Source of the DNA: JBBIOU01 sp037443205
GTDB taxonomy: Bacteria; Bacteroidota; Bacteroidia; Flavobacteriales_D; UBA2798
Length of the DNA stretch: 64,000 nucleotides
Direction of reading: 5' to 3'
Assembly (NCBI GenBank): GCA_037443205.1
Contig: JBBIOU010000017.1
Coordinates: 1-64,000 of the forward strand
In this document: piece by piece, positions 7,866 through 17,182 of the stretch
How positions within the stretch are numbered: the first letter of the stretch is position 1
How the letters are laid out: the number at the start of each line of letters is the position of its first letter
The notes under the pieces: model-generated
What the model saw: the letters and a program-made list of their open reading frames with translations, nothing else
Databases searched by the model: none
Told to the model about the DNA's origin: nothing
Position numbers and translations under genes: made by a program

Positions 7866-8588
7866 TTAAATTTTTTTCATCAAATATTTCAGGATTATCC
7901 ACGGTACATTTAAAAGGTATAATAAAACATTTAAGTTTTCTTTTTTTATTTTATATTCTTCCAGATACAATTGTTTGTTGAATTTTTTAGAAATACCATC
8001 GGCCATACAATCGCTTATTGTAAGGTTGTAATATTGAGCGTTTGCTTGCTGAAGATATAACTTGAGGTGAAAGTCGTAATCAGCGAGTATTTTATAGCGA
8101 GTATTAAAATTTATATTCAATCTTTTTTTGTTATAAAAAACTCCCTGCTGATGCAGTGTGTTTCGCCAAATTATCTGAAAATTAAATTTACACACATGTG
8201 TTTTTCTAATCAATGCGTGTTTAGCGCCAAGATTATTAACATTACCAAAAACAATATCTAAGTTTTTTAGCTCGTGGCAAAATATGGTTTGTAATACGTT
8301 TTCATTATGCAATTGGTCGTCTGCGCCTAAAATATAAATCCAGTTACCGCTGGCGTGTTTTATTCCTTTATTAATTGCCTCATAAATACCCTTGTCTTTT
8401 TCTGAAATCAGACAGGCAATTTGCGTTTTGTAAGCATCTAATAAGGCGAGTGTGTTATCGGTAGATCCTCCATCAATAACAATGAGTTCTTTATACGGAT
8501 AAGATTGATTTAAAACACTTATAACAGCCTTTTCGATTGTGTTTTGTGCATTTAATACCGGAATGATTATGCTTACCTGATTAAGCAT
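7866..8588 (-). CDS. Family 2 glycosyltransferase
   Basis: 240 residues. GT-A fold signs: SIIIPVLNAQNTIEKAV at the N-terminus, VLNQSYPYKELIVIDGGSTDNT, and the DxD-like ADDQ after YILG (about 88-91). The acceptor-side segment has IWRNTLHQQGVFYN. The family moves a sugar from a nucleotide-sugar onto glycans or lipids at the inner face of the membrane. No transmembrane segment is convincing except a hydrophobic C-terminal stretch. The ATG directly follows the TAA of the FtsE-like gene (TAAATG), so it is probably co-transcribed with it. No other glycan genes are nearby, so the product is unknown. Confidence 0.88.
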   Translation of the reverse strand: MLNQVSIIIPVLNAQNTIEKAVISVLNQSYPYKELIVIDGGSTDNTLALLDAYKTQIACLISEKDKGIYEAINKGIKHASGNWIYILGADDQLHNENVLQTIFCHELKNLDIVFGNVNNLGAKHALIRKTHVCKFNFQIIWRNTLHQQGVFYNKKRLNINFNTRYKILADYDFHLKLYLQQANAQYYNLTISDCMADGISKKFNKQLYLEEYKIKKENLNVLLYLLNVPWIILKYLMKKI

Positions 8589-9287
8589 TTAGCGCAGGGG
8601 GTTAAAATGAGCAGCGGGCTTTACTTCGGTTACCATGCCATTTTCGCATTTTAAGGTTCTAAACGGAAATTTTTCCATCATGGTATAATCATGCGTGGCC
8701 ATCAAGACACAACTTCCGGTTTTGCTTATCTCAAAAAGTAGGTTTAAAATTTCTACCGATGTTTCGGGGTCTAAATTTCCGGTAGGTTCATCTGCCAAAA
8801 TAATTTCAGGTTCATTAATCAATGCACGGGCAATAGCTACTTTTTGTTGTTCGCCTCCCGATAAGCGGTGTGGCATGTTGGCAGCTTTATCAATTAAACC
8901 CACCCGTTTAAGCAATTCTTCTGCACGTTGTTTCATTTTTTGTTTGCTTTTCCAACCGGTAGCGCGCATTACAAAGTACAGATTTTCCAGTACATTTCTG
9001 TCGCCCAGTAATTGAAAATCCTGAAATACTATACCGATTTTTCTTCTCAGATAAGGTATATGCCTGCGTTTTATTTTTTTTAAATTATATGATGCTACCG
9101 TAGCTTCGCCTTTGGTAAGGGGTAAATCGGCATAAAGAATTTTTAGTAATGAACTTTTACCGCTGCCTGTTTTACCAATCAGGTAAACAAATTCACCTTT
9201 TGCTATACTAAAGCTTACATCGCTCAGCAACACAGTATTTTGCTGTGCTACACTTAAGTTTTTAAGGTCAATAACAGAAACATTCAT
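8589..9287 (-). CDS. ftsE: FtsE-like ABC transporter ATP-binding protein
   Basis: 232 residues from the ATG at 9287. A start further upstream (9350) would add 21 residues that fit no FtsE protein, so MNVSVIDLKNL is preferred. Walker A GKTGSGKSS (38-46), Q-loop VFQDFQLL, signature LSGGEQQKVAIARAL, Walker B ILADEPTGNLD and switch His in MATHDYTMM are all intact. FtsE with the membrane protein FtsX activates septal peptidoglycan hydrolysis at the division site. FtsX is not adjacent here; the next gene is a glycosyltransferase. A LolD-type role in lipoprotein release is possible because the ATPases are alike. Confidence 0.82.
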   Translation of the reverse strand: MNVSVIDLKNLSVAQQNTVLLSDVSFSIAKGEFVYLIGKTGSGKSSLLKILYADLPLTKGEATVASYNLKKIKRRHIPYLRRKIGIVFQDFQLLGDRNVLENLYFVMRATGWKSKQKMKQRAEELLKRVGLIDKAANMPHRLSGGEQQKVAIARALINEPEIILADEPTGNLDPETSVEILNLLFEISKTGSCVLMATHDYTMMEKFPFRTLKCENGMVTEVKPAAHFNPLR

Positions 9288-9464
9288 TTGAGATGTAACA
9301 AAAAAGTATTTATAACCGTGTAAAGGTAGTGCAAAACATTTTTTTATCACTTATCGGGCAAAATTTTACACTTTAAATATTTAACACAAACGCGTTGATA
9401 ACTTGTGATTTTATTTTATTAACGCAACAAGTGCCAAAGTAACTTTACATAACATTTTGTTAAA

Positions 9465-12400
9465 ATGAATAATTACGCCCTTACCTTATCATTTATTTTA
9501 TTTTTTGTTTTCTCACAAGCACAAAAAACAAGCATTTACACCGACCATAATGTGTTATACAGAAATGCGCTCGAATTGTACGACAAGGGAAAATACAGCG
9601 CTGCACAAAAAGTATTTGCCGAAGTAATACAAAAAAACAGCAACCGGCATGATGAAGTATGGATTAATGCTGAGTATTATTACGCACTGTGTGCGCTAAA
9701 ATTATTTCATCCCGATGCCGAATTTCTATTGCAACGTTTTGTAGATGACCATCCCGAAACACCCCAGGTAAGAACTGTTTATTTAGAACTGGGCAGACAT
9801 TATTACAACAACAACCAGTTTAAAAAAGCCGTACAGTTTTTCGAAAAAATAGACCGCTTAGATTTAAACGAAGATGAATTGGCCGAATATTATTTTAAAA
9901 GCGGCTACAGCTACTTTCAATTAAAAAAATATAAAGAAGCTGCCATGCAATTTTATGAAATAAAAGATCGCCCTAATGAATATAAAGAACCGGCTTTGTA
10001 TTATTATTCATATATTTCATACAGCGACAAAAATTACCAGGTAGCTCTGGAAGGCTTTTTAAACCTGAATAACAGCGAAACATTCAAATTATTAGTTCCT
10101 TATTATATTACACAGATATATTATTTACAAGGTGATTTTGATAAAGTAATTGCTTACGGACCTTCAGCCATGGAAAAAGAAACACCCAAACGACAAACAG
10201 AAATAGCGCGTTTAATTGGCGATTCCTATTACCGGCAAATGAAATATCAGGAAGCTGTTCCTTACCTTGAAAAGTTTATAAAAACCGTTAATCCTTCGCG
10301 CGAAGAAAGCTACCAGATGGGATATGCTTACTATCGGGCAGGCTTCTATGATAAAGCTATAACATGGTTTAACAGAGCCGTAAACGGAAAAGACGCCTTA
10401 GCACAAATTGCTTATTACAATTTAGCTGATTGCTACTTAAAACTGGGTGAAAAAGTTTACGCCCGCAATGCCTTTGAAGGAGCATCGAAATTTGATTTTG
10501 ACCCGCAAATTCAGGAAGATGCATTGTTTTCTTACGCTAAATTGGCATACGAATTATCTTATAACCCTTTTCATGAAGCTATCAATGCACTTCAGTACTA
10601 TCTGGATAAATATCCTAAAAGTCCGCGCAGAGATGAGTGTTTTTCATTTCTGATAAATGTTTACATCACAACCAAAAATTATCAGGCAGCGCTCAACGCA
10701 TTAAACAAAATAGAAAATAAAGATTTTAAAATGCAAAGCGCTTATCAGTTGGTTTCGTTTAACAGAGGCGTTGAACTGTTTACCAATTTAAATTACAACG
10801 AAGCCATCAAACATTTTCAAAATGTAAAAAAATACCCCATCGAACGCAAACTCAATTACGAAAGCAAATACTGGATAGCCGAAAGCTACTACGGACTAAA
10901 AGAATACGATAATGCCATCAATGCTTACACCGCATTTCAGCAAGAACCCGGAGCATTTAGTTCTAAATACTATAATCTGGCCAATTATGGTATTGCTTAT
11001 TGCTGGTATAATAAAGCACTGGATGCCGGTAAGGATGAAACCTATCTTAAAAATGCGCTCTACTCGTTCAGAAAATATACGGATGAAAAAGACCTGAGCG
11101 ATACCCGTAAATATAGTGATGCACTGATGCGCACTGGCGACATTTATTTTGTTGGTAACCAAACCGAAAATGCTCTGCAGTTTTATAACCAGGCATTAAG
11201 CAATTTACCATCCAACGAAAAAGATTATGCGCTTTATCAAGGCGCTTTGTGCAAATCATTTTTAAAAAAATATGATGAAGCCATACAAAATTTTACAACC
11301 ATTATAAATAATTACACCACTTCTAAATTTATACCCGATGCCAAATTTGAAATTGCCGAAATTTACCGCCTGCAAGACGAACGCAACCGCGCCTTAGAGC
11401 AATACAATAAATTTATTGCAGAATATCCTCAAAATATCAGAAGCATTCAAGCTGTAAGGCATTGCGCAGCCATCTATTATAAAAATAAAAATTATCCAAA
11501 AGCCGAAGAATATTATAAACGCATATTAGAAAAATATAACGACCCGGCCGAAACCAAAATAGCTTTAGAAGCATTGCGCGATGTATTGAAAGAACAAAAC
11601 CGGTTAGACGAATGGACAACACTGGTAGAAAAATATGATAAATCAGGCACGGGTAAAGACGAAATAGAATTTGCCTTGTTTGAAAATGCCGAAGAACTAT
11701 ATAATAAAAACGAATACGAAAAAGCAATCAATGAATTAAACAAATACATCCAGAAATTTCCTAACGGAAGACATCTTGATAAAGCCCGATTTTACAGAGC
11801 CGAAAGCTATGTTGCCATAAACCAATACGACCTGGCCATTGAAGACTATGAGTATTTACTGAGCGGAAAAACATCTTCGCAAACAGAAACTGCCAATATG
11901 CGCCTGGCAGGTATCTATTACACTAAAAAAAACTTTGCCTTAGCATTAAAATATTATCAGAATCTGGAAAAAATGGCCTCGCAACCTGCTAATGCCGGTA
12001 TAGCTGTTACCGGATTAATGAGGTGCTATTTTAAAACAAACGAATGGCAAAATGCTGCAGCTTATGCCGATAAATTTTTAAAAGAATCCGGTTTAACTGA
12101 TCCCCAAAAAGCAGAAGGAAATTTTATTTTGGGAACAAGCTACATGAAGTTGATGGAATACGATAAAGCATTGCCCGCCTTGAAAAAATGTGGCGAATTA
12201 TCTAAAAACATCATGGGAGCAGAAGCACGCTACAACATTGCTTACATATACTTCTTGCAAGAACAGTATAAAAAGAGCGAAAAAGAAATATTTGATTACA
12301 TTAAAGTAAAACCTGCATACGACTATTGGTTAGCAAAAGCATATATCTTACTTGCCGATAACTACCTGATGATGAATGATGCCTTTCAGGCTAAAGCAAC

Positions 12401-12569
12401 TTTAAAAAGCATCATAGACAATTACACCGCCAATGATGATATTGTACCTACTGCTACCGAAAAATACAACGCTATTATTGCGTCTGAACAAAGCAGCGGT
12501 AATCGTAAATCAGATATTATTGAGATAGACTTAAACAACCCCGGCAAAATAAATGAATATGAAGAATAA
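9465..12569 (+). CDS. Large secreted TPR protein (about 1030 aa)
   Basis: 1034 residues. Signal peptide MNNYALTLSFILFFVFSQAQ (1-20), so it is exported to the periplasm. Almost the whole mature protein is tandem tetratricopeptide or SEL-like helical repeats, seen as recurring ALELYDKGKYSAAQKVF, AEYYFKSGYSYFQLKKYKEA, YYNLADCYLKLGEKVYA and similar units of about 34 residues. Such solenoids serve as protein docking scaffolds. The next gene, for an outer-membrane barrel, overlaps its end by 17 bases, so the two are co-translated and probably act together. I recall this TPR-barrel pair as conserved in Bacteroidota near ftsE, but its role is not established. Confidence 0.85.
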   Translation: MNNYALTLSFILFFVFSQAQKTSIYTDHNVLYRNALELYDKGKYSAAQKVFAEVIQKNSNRHDEVWINAEYYYALCALKLFHPDAEFLLQRFVDDHPETPQVRTVYLELGRHYYNNNQFKKAVQFFEKIDRLDLNEDELAEYYFKSGYSYFQLKKYKEAAMQFYEIKDRPNEYKEPALYYYSYISYSDKNYQVALEGFLNLNNSETFKLLVPYYITQIYYLQGDFDKVIAYGPSAMEKETPKRQTEIARLIGDSYYRQMKYQEAVPYLEKFIKTVNPSREESYQMGYAYYRAGFYDKAITWFNRAVNGKDALAQIAYYNLADCYLKLGEKVYARNAFEGASKFDFDPQIQEDALFSYAKLAYELSYNPFHEAINALQYYLDKYPKSPRRDECFSFLINVYITTKNYQAALNALNKIENKDFKMQSAYQLVSFNRGVELFTNLNYNEAIKHFQNVKKYPIERKLNYESKYWIAESYYGLKEYDNAINAYTAFQQEPGAFSSKYYNLANYGIAYCWYNKALDAGKDETYLKNALYSFRKYTDEKDLSDTRKYSDALMRTGDIYFVGNQTENALQFYNQALSNLPSNEKDYALYQGALCKSFLKKYDEAIQNFTTIINNYTTSKFIPDAKFEIAEIYRLQDERNRALEQYNKFIAEYPQNIRSIQAVRHCAAIYYKNKNYPKAEEYYKRILEKYNDPAETKIALEALRDVLKEQNRLDEWTTLVEKYDKSGTGKDEIEFALFENAEELYNKNEYEKAINELNKYIQKFPNGRHLDKARFYRAESYVAINQYDLAIEDYEYLLSGKTSSQTETANMRLAGIYYTKKNFALALKYYQNLEKMASQPANAGIAVTGLMRCYFKTNEWQNAAAYADKFLKESGLTDPQKAEGNFILGTSYMKLMEYDKALPALKKCGELSKNIMGAEARYNIAYIYFLQEQYKKSEKEIFDYIKVKPAYDYWLAKAYILLADNYLMMNDAFQAKATLKSIIDNYTANDDIVPTATEKYNAIIASEQSSGNRKSDIIEIDLNNPGKINEYEE

Positions 12570-14274
12570 AATTATAATTTGCATATCTCTTATAAATTTA
12601 TGTGTTAATGCAATATTTGCGCAGGGTGGTGGCAACATCGGCCAAAGTGATATAATAACCTTTGGGCCAAGACCGATTGAACGAGCAAAAAAACAAAGCG
12701 ATCAGCCGGCAATTGTTGATACAGTTGTTGCTTCACCAAATTTAAACTATTCCTTTTTGGCGGTACAAGCGCAAACAAATTTTGAGCCCGAAAAAATTGA
12801 AGCAGCAAAAATTAAAGTTGAAAATAATTTAGAAAAACTCTATCGTTTCTATGCCAAAGCAGGCATCGGTATGTACACCACCCCACTTGCCGAATTATGG
12901 ATAAACGATTTGTATAATAAAAAAGGAAGTTACGGAGCTCATTTTAAACATTTTTCATCGCAAGGCGGAATAAAAAACCTGGGCTTTAACGGATTCTCTG
13001 ATAATGAAATAGGATTGTATGGTAAATATTTCTTTAATAAAAACGAATTAGGCGCTAAATTTGATTACCAACGTAATGTTATACATTATTACGGCTTTAA
13101 ACCCGATTCCTTATTTAACCCCGAAAAAGAACAAATACGCCAACGTTTTAACATTATAGGTGCTCAGGCTTACTTTAAAACCTACCACCCCGACTCTCTT
13201 AAACTCAATCACCGCGAAGTTATCAACTACTACTATCTGACCGATGCCTATGCTACCAAAGAACACAACATATCAGCCTCAACACGATTAGATAAAAAAA
13301 TAAATAACGAAATATATGCCCTGGATGCCTCGCTTAGCTATAATGATTTTGTAAACACATTTACTTTTGCAAATTGTTTAAATTGTTTTGATAATCCACA
13401 ACCGGGCAACTACCAACAAAACTTTATGATGGCAATTAACCCCACCATCAATACCGGCACTAAAAAACTTTATGTGCGTGCAGGCCTGGCTGCGTATATG
13501 GATATATTCAATAATAAATCATTTTTTCATTTTTACCCCGATATTGAAGCAAGATATCGCCTGTTTAACGATGTGTTTGTGCCTTATGCTGGTATTAACG
13601 GAAAAAAAATACGCAATTCATACAGAAGCATAACCGATGAAAATCCGTTTACCATTTCATCAGTTATGCTGAACAATACCAACCATAAATTAAATATATA
13701 TGGAGGATTCAGAGGTACTCTTAGCTCAAACATTTCATTCAACACAGGGGTATCTTTTCTGAAAACAGAAAACAGTGTTTTATTCATCAACGAAACAGTT
13801 TATTCCGTACGCAATAAATTTACTGTAGTATATGAAAATCTGGATATATTAAACCTTTCCGCACAAATACACTGGCAAAAATCAGAAAAAATAAAACTGC
13901 TTTTGCGCGGTGATTATTTTACCTACTCTACCCTGGAAGAAGAAAAAGCCTGGAGTTTACCCGATTTTAAATTTACCGGGTCTTTTATTTATGATATGTA
14001 TGATAAAATTATTATTCGTGCCGACCTGTTTGTTACCGGTTCGCGCTGGTTTAAAGCCTTGCCTGCCGATGAAGGCGCTGAACCTAAAAACAGCATTTAC
14101 ATGATAAAACTAAAACCCTTTATAGACCTGAATCTGGGAGCAGAATACAGATACACAAAACGCATTTCGGCATTTATAAACTTTAATAACATTGCCGCAA
14201 AAAAATACCAATATTGGTACCGTTTCCCTGTTCAAGGAATAAATATTTTAGGTGGACTAACCTATGCATTTTAA
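12553..14274 (+). CDS. Outer-membrane beta-barrel protein (TonB-receptor-like)
   Basis: 573 residues; the start may instead be the ATG at 12559 (MKNKII). Signal peptide MKNKIIICISLINLCVNAIFAQ. A short disordered N-terminal part is followed by alternating amphipathic strands rich in Tyr/Phe to the end. It closes with GGLTYAF and a terminal Phe, as in outer-membrane barrels. No plug domain and no TonB box are clear, so it is receptor-like only in the barrel. The start lies inside the upstream TPR gene (17-base overlap), which implies coupled synthesis with the TPR protein. Confidence 0.82.
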   Translation: MNMKNKIIICISLINLCVNAIFAQGGGNIGQSDIITFGPRPIERAKKQSDQPAIVDTVVASPNLNYSFLAVQAQTNFEPEKIEAAKIKVENNLEKLYRFYAKAGIGMYTTPLAELWINDLYNKKGSYGAHFKHFSSQGGIKNLGFNGFSDNEIGLYGKYFFNKNELGAKFDYQRNVIHYYGFKPDSLFNPEKEQIRQRFNIIGAQAYFKTYHPDSLKLNHREVINYYYLTDAYATKEHNISASTRLDKKINNEIYALDASLSYNDFVNTFTFANCLNCFDNPQPGNYQQNFMMAINPTINTGTKKLYVRAGLAAYMDIFNNKSFFHFYPDIEARYRLFNDVFVPYAGINGKKIRNSYRSITDENPFTISSVMLNNTNHKLNIYGGFRGTLSSNISFNTGVSFLKTENSVLFINETVYSVRNKFTVVYENLDILNLSAQIHWQKSEKIKLLLRGDYFTYSTLEEEKAWSLPDFKFTGSFIYDMYDKIIIRADLFVTGSRWFKALPADEGAEPKNSIYMIKLKPFIDLNLGAEYRYTKRISAFINFNNIAAKKYQYWYRFPVQGINILGGLTYAF

Positions 14275-14523
14275 CACCTGTATAAATTTATCTTTTAAAT
14301 TAATATGTGTAATAATGTAAAGCCTTGCAGATTTTAAATGTGTCCGTGTGCCGATTTTTTAATATAATGATTTAAAGTACTGTCTAATCGTGGTCAGAAT
14401 CAAGAGGGAAAATGGGTGGTTTAAAAAGGCAGAGGAGAAACACAGGGTTAATTAAGCTAGTTTCTCTTTTTTGAAAGTTTCAGAAAGGTTAAATACTGCA
14501 TTCGTAAATGCTAATTTATTTAT
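14275..14523. other. Intergenic stretch, nothing recognised
   Basis: AT-rich gap after the barrel gene. It holds no open frame with coding character, no RNA gene and no clear terminator hairpin. It leads directly into dispersed element R3. Confidence 0.6.
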
Positions 14524-14656
14524 CCCACATTACGCATTAGTATGCGTAATGTTCGCCTGATGGCGGATAACCCAAATCCCACACGACACTCAACACACTC
14601 AGTCCGCCTCTGGCGGAAAATTTGAAATAAAATACCTAATGCTGAATTTGGGATTA
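14524..14656 (+). repeat. Dispersed structured element, copy R3
   Basis: Third copy of the 2538-2682 element. Hairpin arms CATTACGCAT / ATGCGTAATG with loop TAGT, CGCC-TGAT-GGCG, AACCCAAAT (14569-14577), TCCGCC-TCT-GGCGGA, and a tail ATTTGGGAT near 14646-14654. The tail carries a change that weakens the long-range pairing to 7 of 9. It lies just past the 3' end of the minus-strand secreted-protein gene. Confidence 0.85.
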
Positions 14657-14787
14657 ATTGCCAGCCACTCTTCGTATTTTGAAGAGATTTCATTTTCATT
14701 TAATACCTTGTCTTTTGACATAAAATATACATGATTATGAATTATCACTCCACCGAAACCTTCCAAATCATTCTTAAAGCTTCCCAA
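14599..14787 (-). CDS. Small open frame of doubtful status
   Basis: 62 codons overlapping the last 43 bases of the secreted-protein gene in another frame. The middle part (MSKDKVLNENEISSKYEEW, AINPKFSIRYF) has plausible protein composition, but the last eight residues (SNFPPEAD) are coded by the dispersed element R3. It may be a remnant of a gene truncated when the element arrived, or chance. No family is recognised. Confidence 0.2.
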   Translation of the reverse strand: MGSFKNDLEGFGGVIIHNHVYFMSKDKVLNENEISSKYEEWLAINPKFSIRYFISNFPPEAD

Positions 14788-16277
14788 TTCTTCCCCATTT
14801 TCTCTGCTCCGTAAAAAAGAATAAACAAAGAGTTTCCATCTTGTGATAATGCTTTAAAGCCTCTGGTTAACCTTGAAATCTTATCACCCATGTCTGGAAT
14901 TTTTTTCTTTTCAACAAACCCTCCCTTGTCATATTTTGAATAAAGTGGAGTTAAACTACATGTCTTGGTTATGAAGTATTCATTTATTTCAGTATCCTTC
15001 ATTTTTTCAATATTCTCTTCGCAGTCGTTATAAAATAAATATAACTCTCCGTTTCGTTGAAAACTGATATATGACATTTTTTCCATGTCATTTGTTCGGA
15101 TAGATTTAGCCAGTAAATGATCCCAGTTTTTGTTGGTTTTCATATTTACGTAACATACATAAACATTATCATAGCTGTAATCTACATCATTAGGTGAAGC
15201 GGCATGATTTCTTTTGTATTGTTCAATCAGAAAATAAAATTCTCCAGTGCTTATTTCAATAATTTCAATTTTGTGACGGTATTTATCTAAATCCTTCACC
15301 TTTTTAAAATCTTCATCAGCAGCTTTAGCTCTTTGTTTTTTGGATAGTTTTTCCGGCCAGATAGGATTGGTGATCTTATATTTATTTTCTTTAACAAACC
15401 CGGCTGTCTTCATGTCGATTTCGTTGAAGAAAAATCCTTCTGGTTTTTGCAGGCCCAGTTTTTTATACATCCCCGTTAAATATGGCTTTGAATCTTTCGA
15501 AACATACAATGCACATTCAAAAAGCTGGTTGTCCATTGGGATGTCTTTTGATTTTACATCACTGCCATTATTAGTTACGCAATAAACCGAATAATCAATA
15601 CCATCATTTCCTTTTTCCTGAGAAAAAAGTAAAAATACCTCTCCATTATTAAGTAGCTTTACAGATGAAACAGATGCCGAAATTCGATTTTTATTCAATG
15701 TGACTGAATTACTCCAAACTTGTTTGAGTTCCTTATCAATTACAGATATATAGGCAATCTCCTTTTTGTAAAATAGAAAAGCAATTTTCGATGAATCCGA
15801 AGAAATTGTAAAATGCCAGTTTGCTACATATTGACCAGCATCGGTAAAATATTTTGTCTTAAATCCTTCGTTGAAAATTTCCGTATTTTTATTAAGGTAC
15901 TTTAAGGTATTTGGGTCGTACTCCTCCAAAAAAACAGAAGTTTGTCCAGAACCTTTTTCACTCAGAATACTCAACATGAATATCTTATTCCAAAGTAGCA
16001 ATGGTTTTATAATTTGCTTATTGGAATTATTGCTCACCAACGGTTCTGAGGCCAACTTTTTCATGTCTTTGTCTAATACCGTTATGTTATCTCCTTCGGT
16101 TCCAGCTAAATCCTCAATGAAATATAAATTATCACCAACACAACCAAAAAACATTTTTGGCTTAGATACTTTTTGATAAAAAACTTCGCTTTTGGAAACA
16201 GTGAAGTTGGTTTGGGCAACACAAATGTGTGATGTCAATGCAAAAAAAACTACTTTTAATATTAATTTTGTTTTCAT
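14745..16277 (-). CDS. Secreted protein of unknown function, propeller-like
   Basis: 510 residues with a Sec signal peptide (MKTKLILKVVFFALTSHICVAQ). The body repeats a pattern of short strands with phrases such as DNLYFIED, NITVLDKDMKKL, SVIDKELKQVW, GEVFLLFSQEK, GEFYFLIEQYK and GELYLFYND. This suggests a beta-propeller, though no defined family is recognised. It begins 75 bases after the stop of the putative immunity gene at 16353-17171 and is read in the same direction. It could belong to the same RHS module as an accessory or extra immunity gene, or be a separate insertion. A protein of similar style is coded at 52164-53582. Confidence 0.6.
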   Translation of the reverse strand: MKTKLILKVVFFALTSHICVAQTNFTVSKSEVFYQKVSKPKMFFGCVGDNLYFIEDLAGTEGDNITVLDKDMKKLASEPLVSNNSNKQIIKPLLLWNKIFMLSILSEKGSGQTSVFLEEYDPNTLKYLNKNTEIFNEGFKTKYFTDAGQYVANWHFTISSDSSKIAFLFYKKEIAYISVIDKELKQVWSNSVTLNKNRISASVSSVKLLNNGEVFLLFSQEKGNDGIDYSVYCVTNNGSDVKSKDIPMDNQLFECALYVSKDSKPYLTGMYKKLGLQKPEGFFFNEIDMKTAGFVKENKYKITNPIWPEKLSKKQRAKAADEDFKKVKDLDKYRHKIEIIEISTGEFYFLIEQYKRNHAASPNDVDYSYDNVYVCYVNMKTNKNWDHLLAKSIRTNDMEKMSYISFQRNGELYLFYNDCEENIEKMKDTEINEYFITKTCSLTPLYSKYDKGGFVEKKKIPDMGDKISRLTRGFKALSQDGNSLFILFYGAEKMGKNWEALRMIWKVSVE

Positions 16278-16352
16278 ATTATCATAATGGTTTTAATTAA
16301 AATTTCACGTCTTATTTTATTGTTATTTATCTTTACACGATTTGTATCGATA

Positions 16353-17171
16353 CTAATGATTCAAACTACAGATTGTAATCTCTTTTAATTTAGAATTAAT
16401 AACCAAACTAAAATTAACTTTTTCTGAGAATGGAACACCTTTTCTGCTTAATATAGTCCATTTTGTCCCAATCCAGTTTTCCTTTAATATCGACAAAAAT
16501 TGTTCATTAACTTTTTCCCCATATAATTCAACGGATGTAATAATACCTTCATTGCTAAATACTATATCAACAAGAAATCGGTGCTTCTTTCTCCCCAATA
16601 GTCTCTTTATCATTGCCCACTCAATTTTTTCAATTAAAATATCTCTTAATATAATGGAAGTATTATCAAGATTCCTCCTGTTGAAAAGTAAGTCGTTATG
16701 ATCACTATTTTTATAAGTCGTATCAATTACTATGTTACCATTAGTAAAAATTAATACTCGTTCATACTCGTAAAGAAAGCCAAGTCCTTGTTCTGAAACA
16801 CGTTTTCTGACAATTTCACCCAAACCGAATCGAATTTCACCATTAAAATCTGACAGCTTAGTGTTTGAAAAAGGTTTTAATCTGGAATTAATGAGTTTAT
16901 TTTTAGCTGAGTCATTAATTAAGCACGAAAAGCTTTCCACAAATAATTCATTGTTTTTTAAGGCAAAAAAAACATACAAAGAAGACCATTCTTTGATGGA
17001 ATCACTAACTATTTCGTTCAATTTTTTGATTGAATATTTTTCGAGATCCCAATGATTTATTAATTTACCATTATTCAATTTGAATCCAACTATCACTTCT
17101 GATTGACCACGACAATATGTATATGAGATTATAACAAATAATAGAGTTAAAAATATTTTTTCGCTTTTCAT
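16353..17171 (-). CDS. Exported protein with TonB-C-like domain, probable immunity partner of the 17183-18559 toxin
   Basis: 272 residues. N-terminal signal peptide (MKSEKIFLTLLFVIISYTYC, cleavage probably near RGQ-S). The last 90 residues (FLVDIVFSNEGIITSVELYG ... FLSILKENW ... KWTILSRKGVPFSEKVNFSLVI) follow the pattern of the TonB C-terminal fold: strand, helix, W-containing turn, strand. No transmembrane energy-transducer part and no Pro-rich linker are present, so this is not a real TonB. It starts 11 bases after the stop of the HELTH-bearing RHS tip, the usual immunity position. The function is inferred from position. Confidence 0.6.
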   Translation of the reverse strand: MKSEKIFLTLLFVIISYTYCRGQSEVIVGFKLNNGKLINHWDLEKYSIKKLNEIVSDSIKEWSSLYVFFALKNNELFVESFSCLINDSAKNKLINSRLKPFSNTKLSDFNGEIRFGLGEIVRKRVSEQGLGFLYEYERVLIFTNGNIVIDTTYKNSDHNDLLFNRRNLDNTSIILRDILIEKIEWAMIKRLLGRKKHRFLVDIVFSNEGIITSVELYGEKVNEQFLSILKENWIGTKWTILSRKGVPFSEKVNFSLVINSKLKEITICSLNH

Positions 17172-17182
17172 TTTAATGTTGT

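Noticed and set aside
9288..9350. Longer N-terminus for the FtsE-like protein
   Set aside because: The extra 21 residues do not resemble any FtsE/LolD start, and an ATG at 9287 gives the normal length.
10896..11749. Several long antisense frames inside the TPR gene
   Set aside because: They are shadows of a strongly coding, repetitive gene and have no protein-like features.
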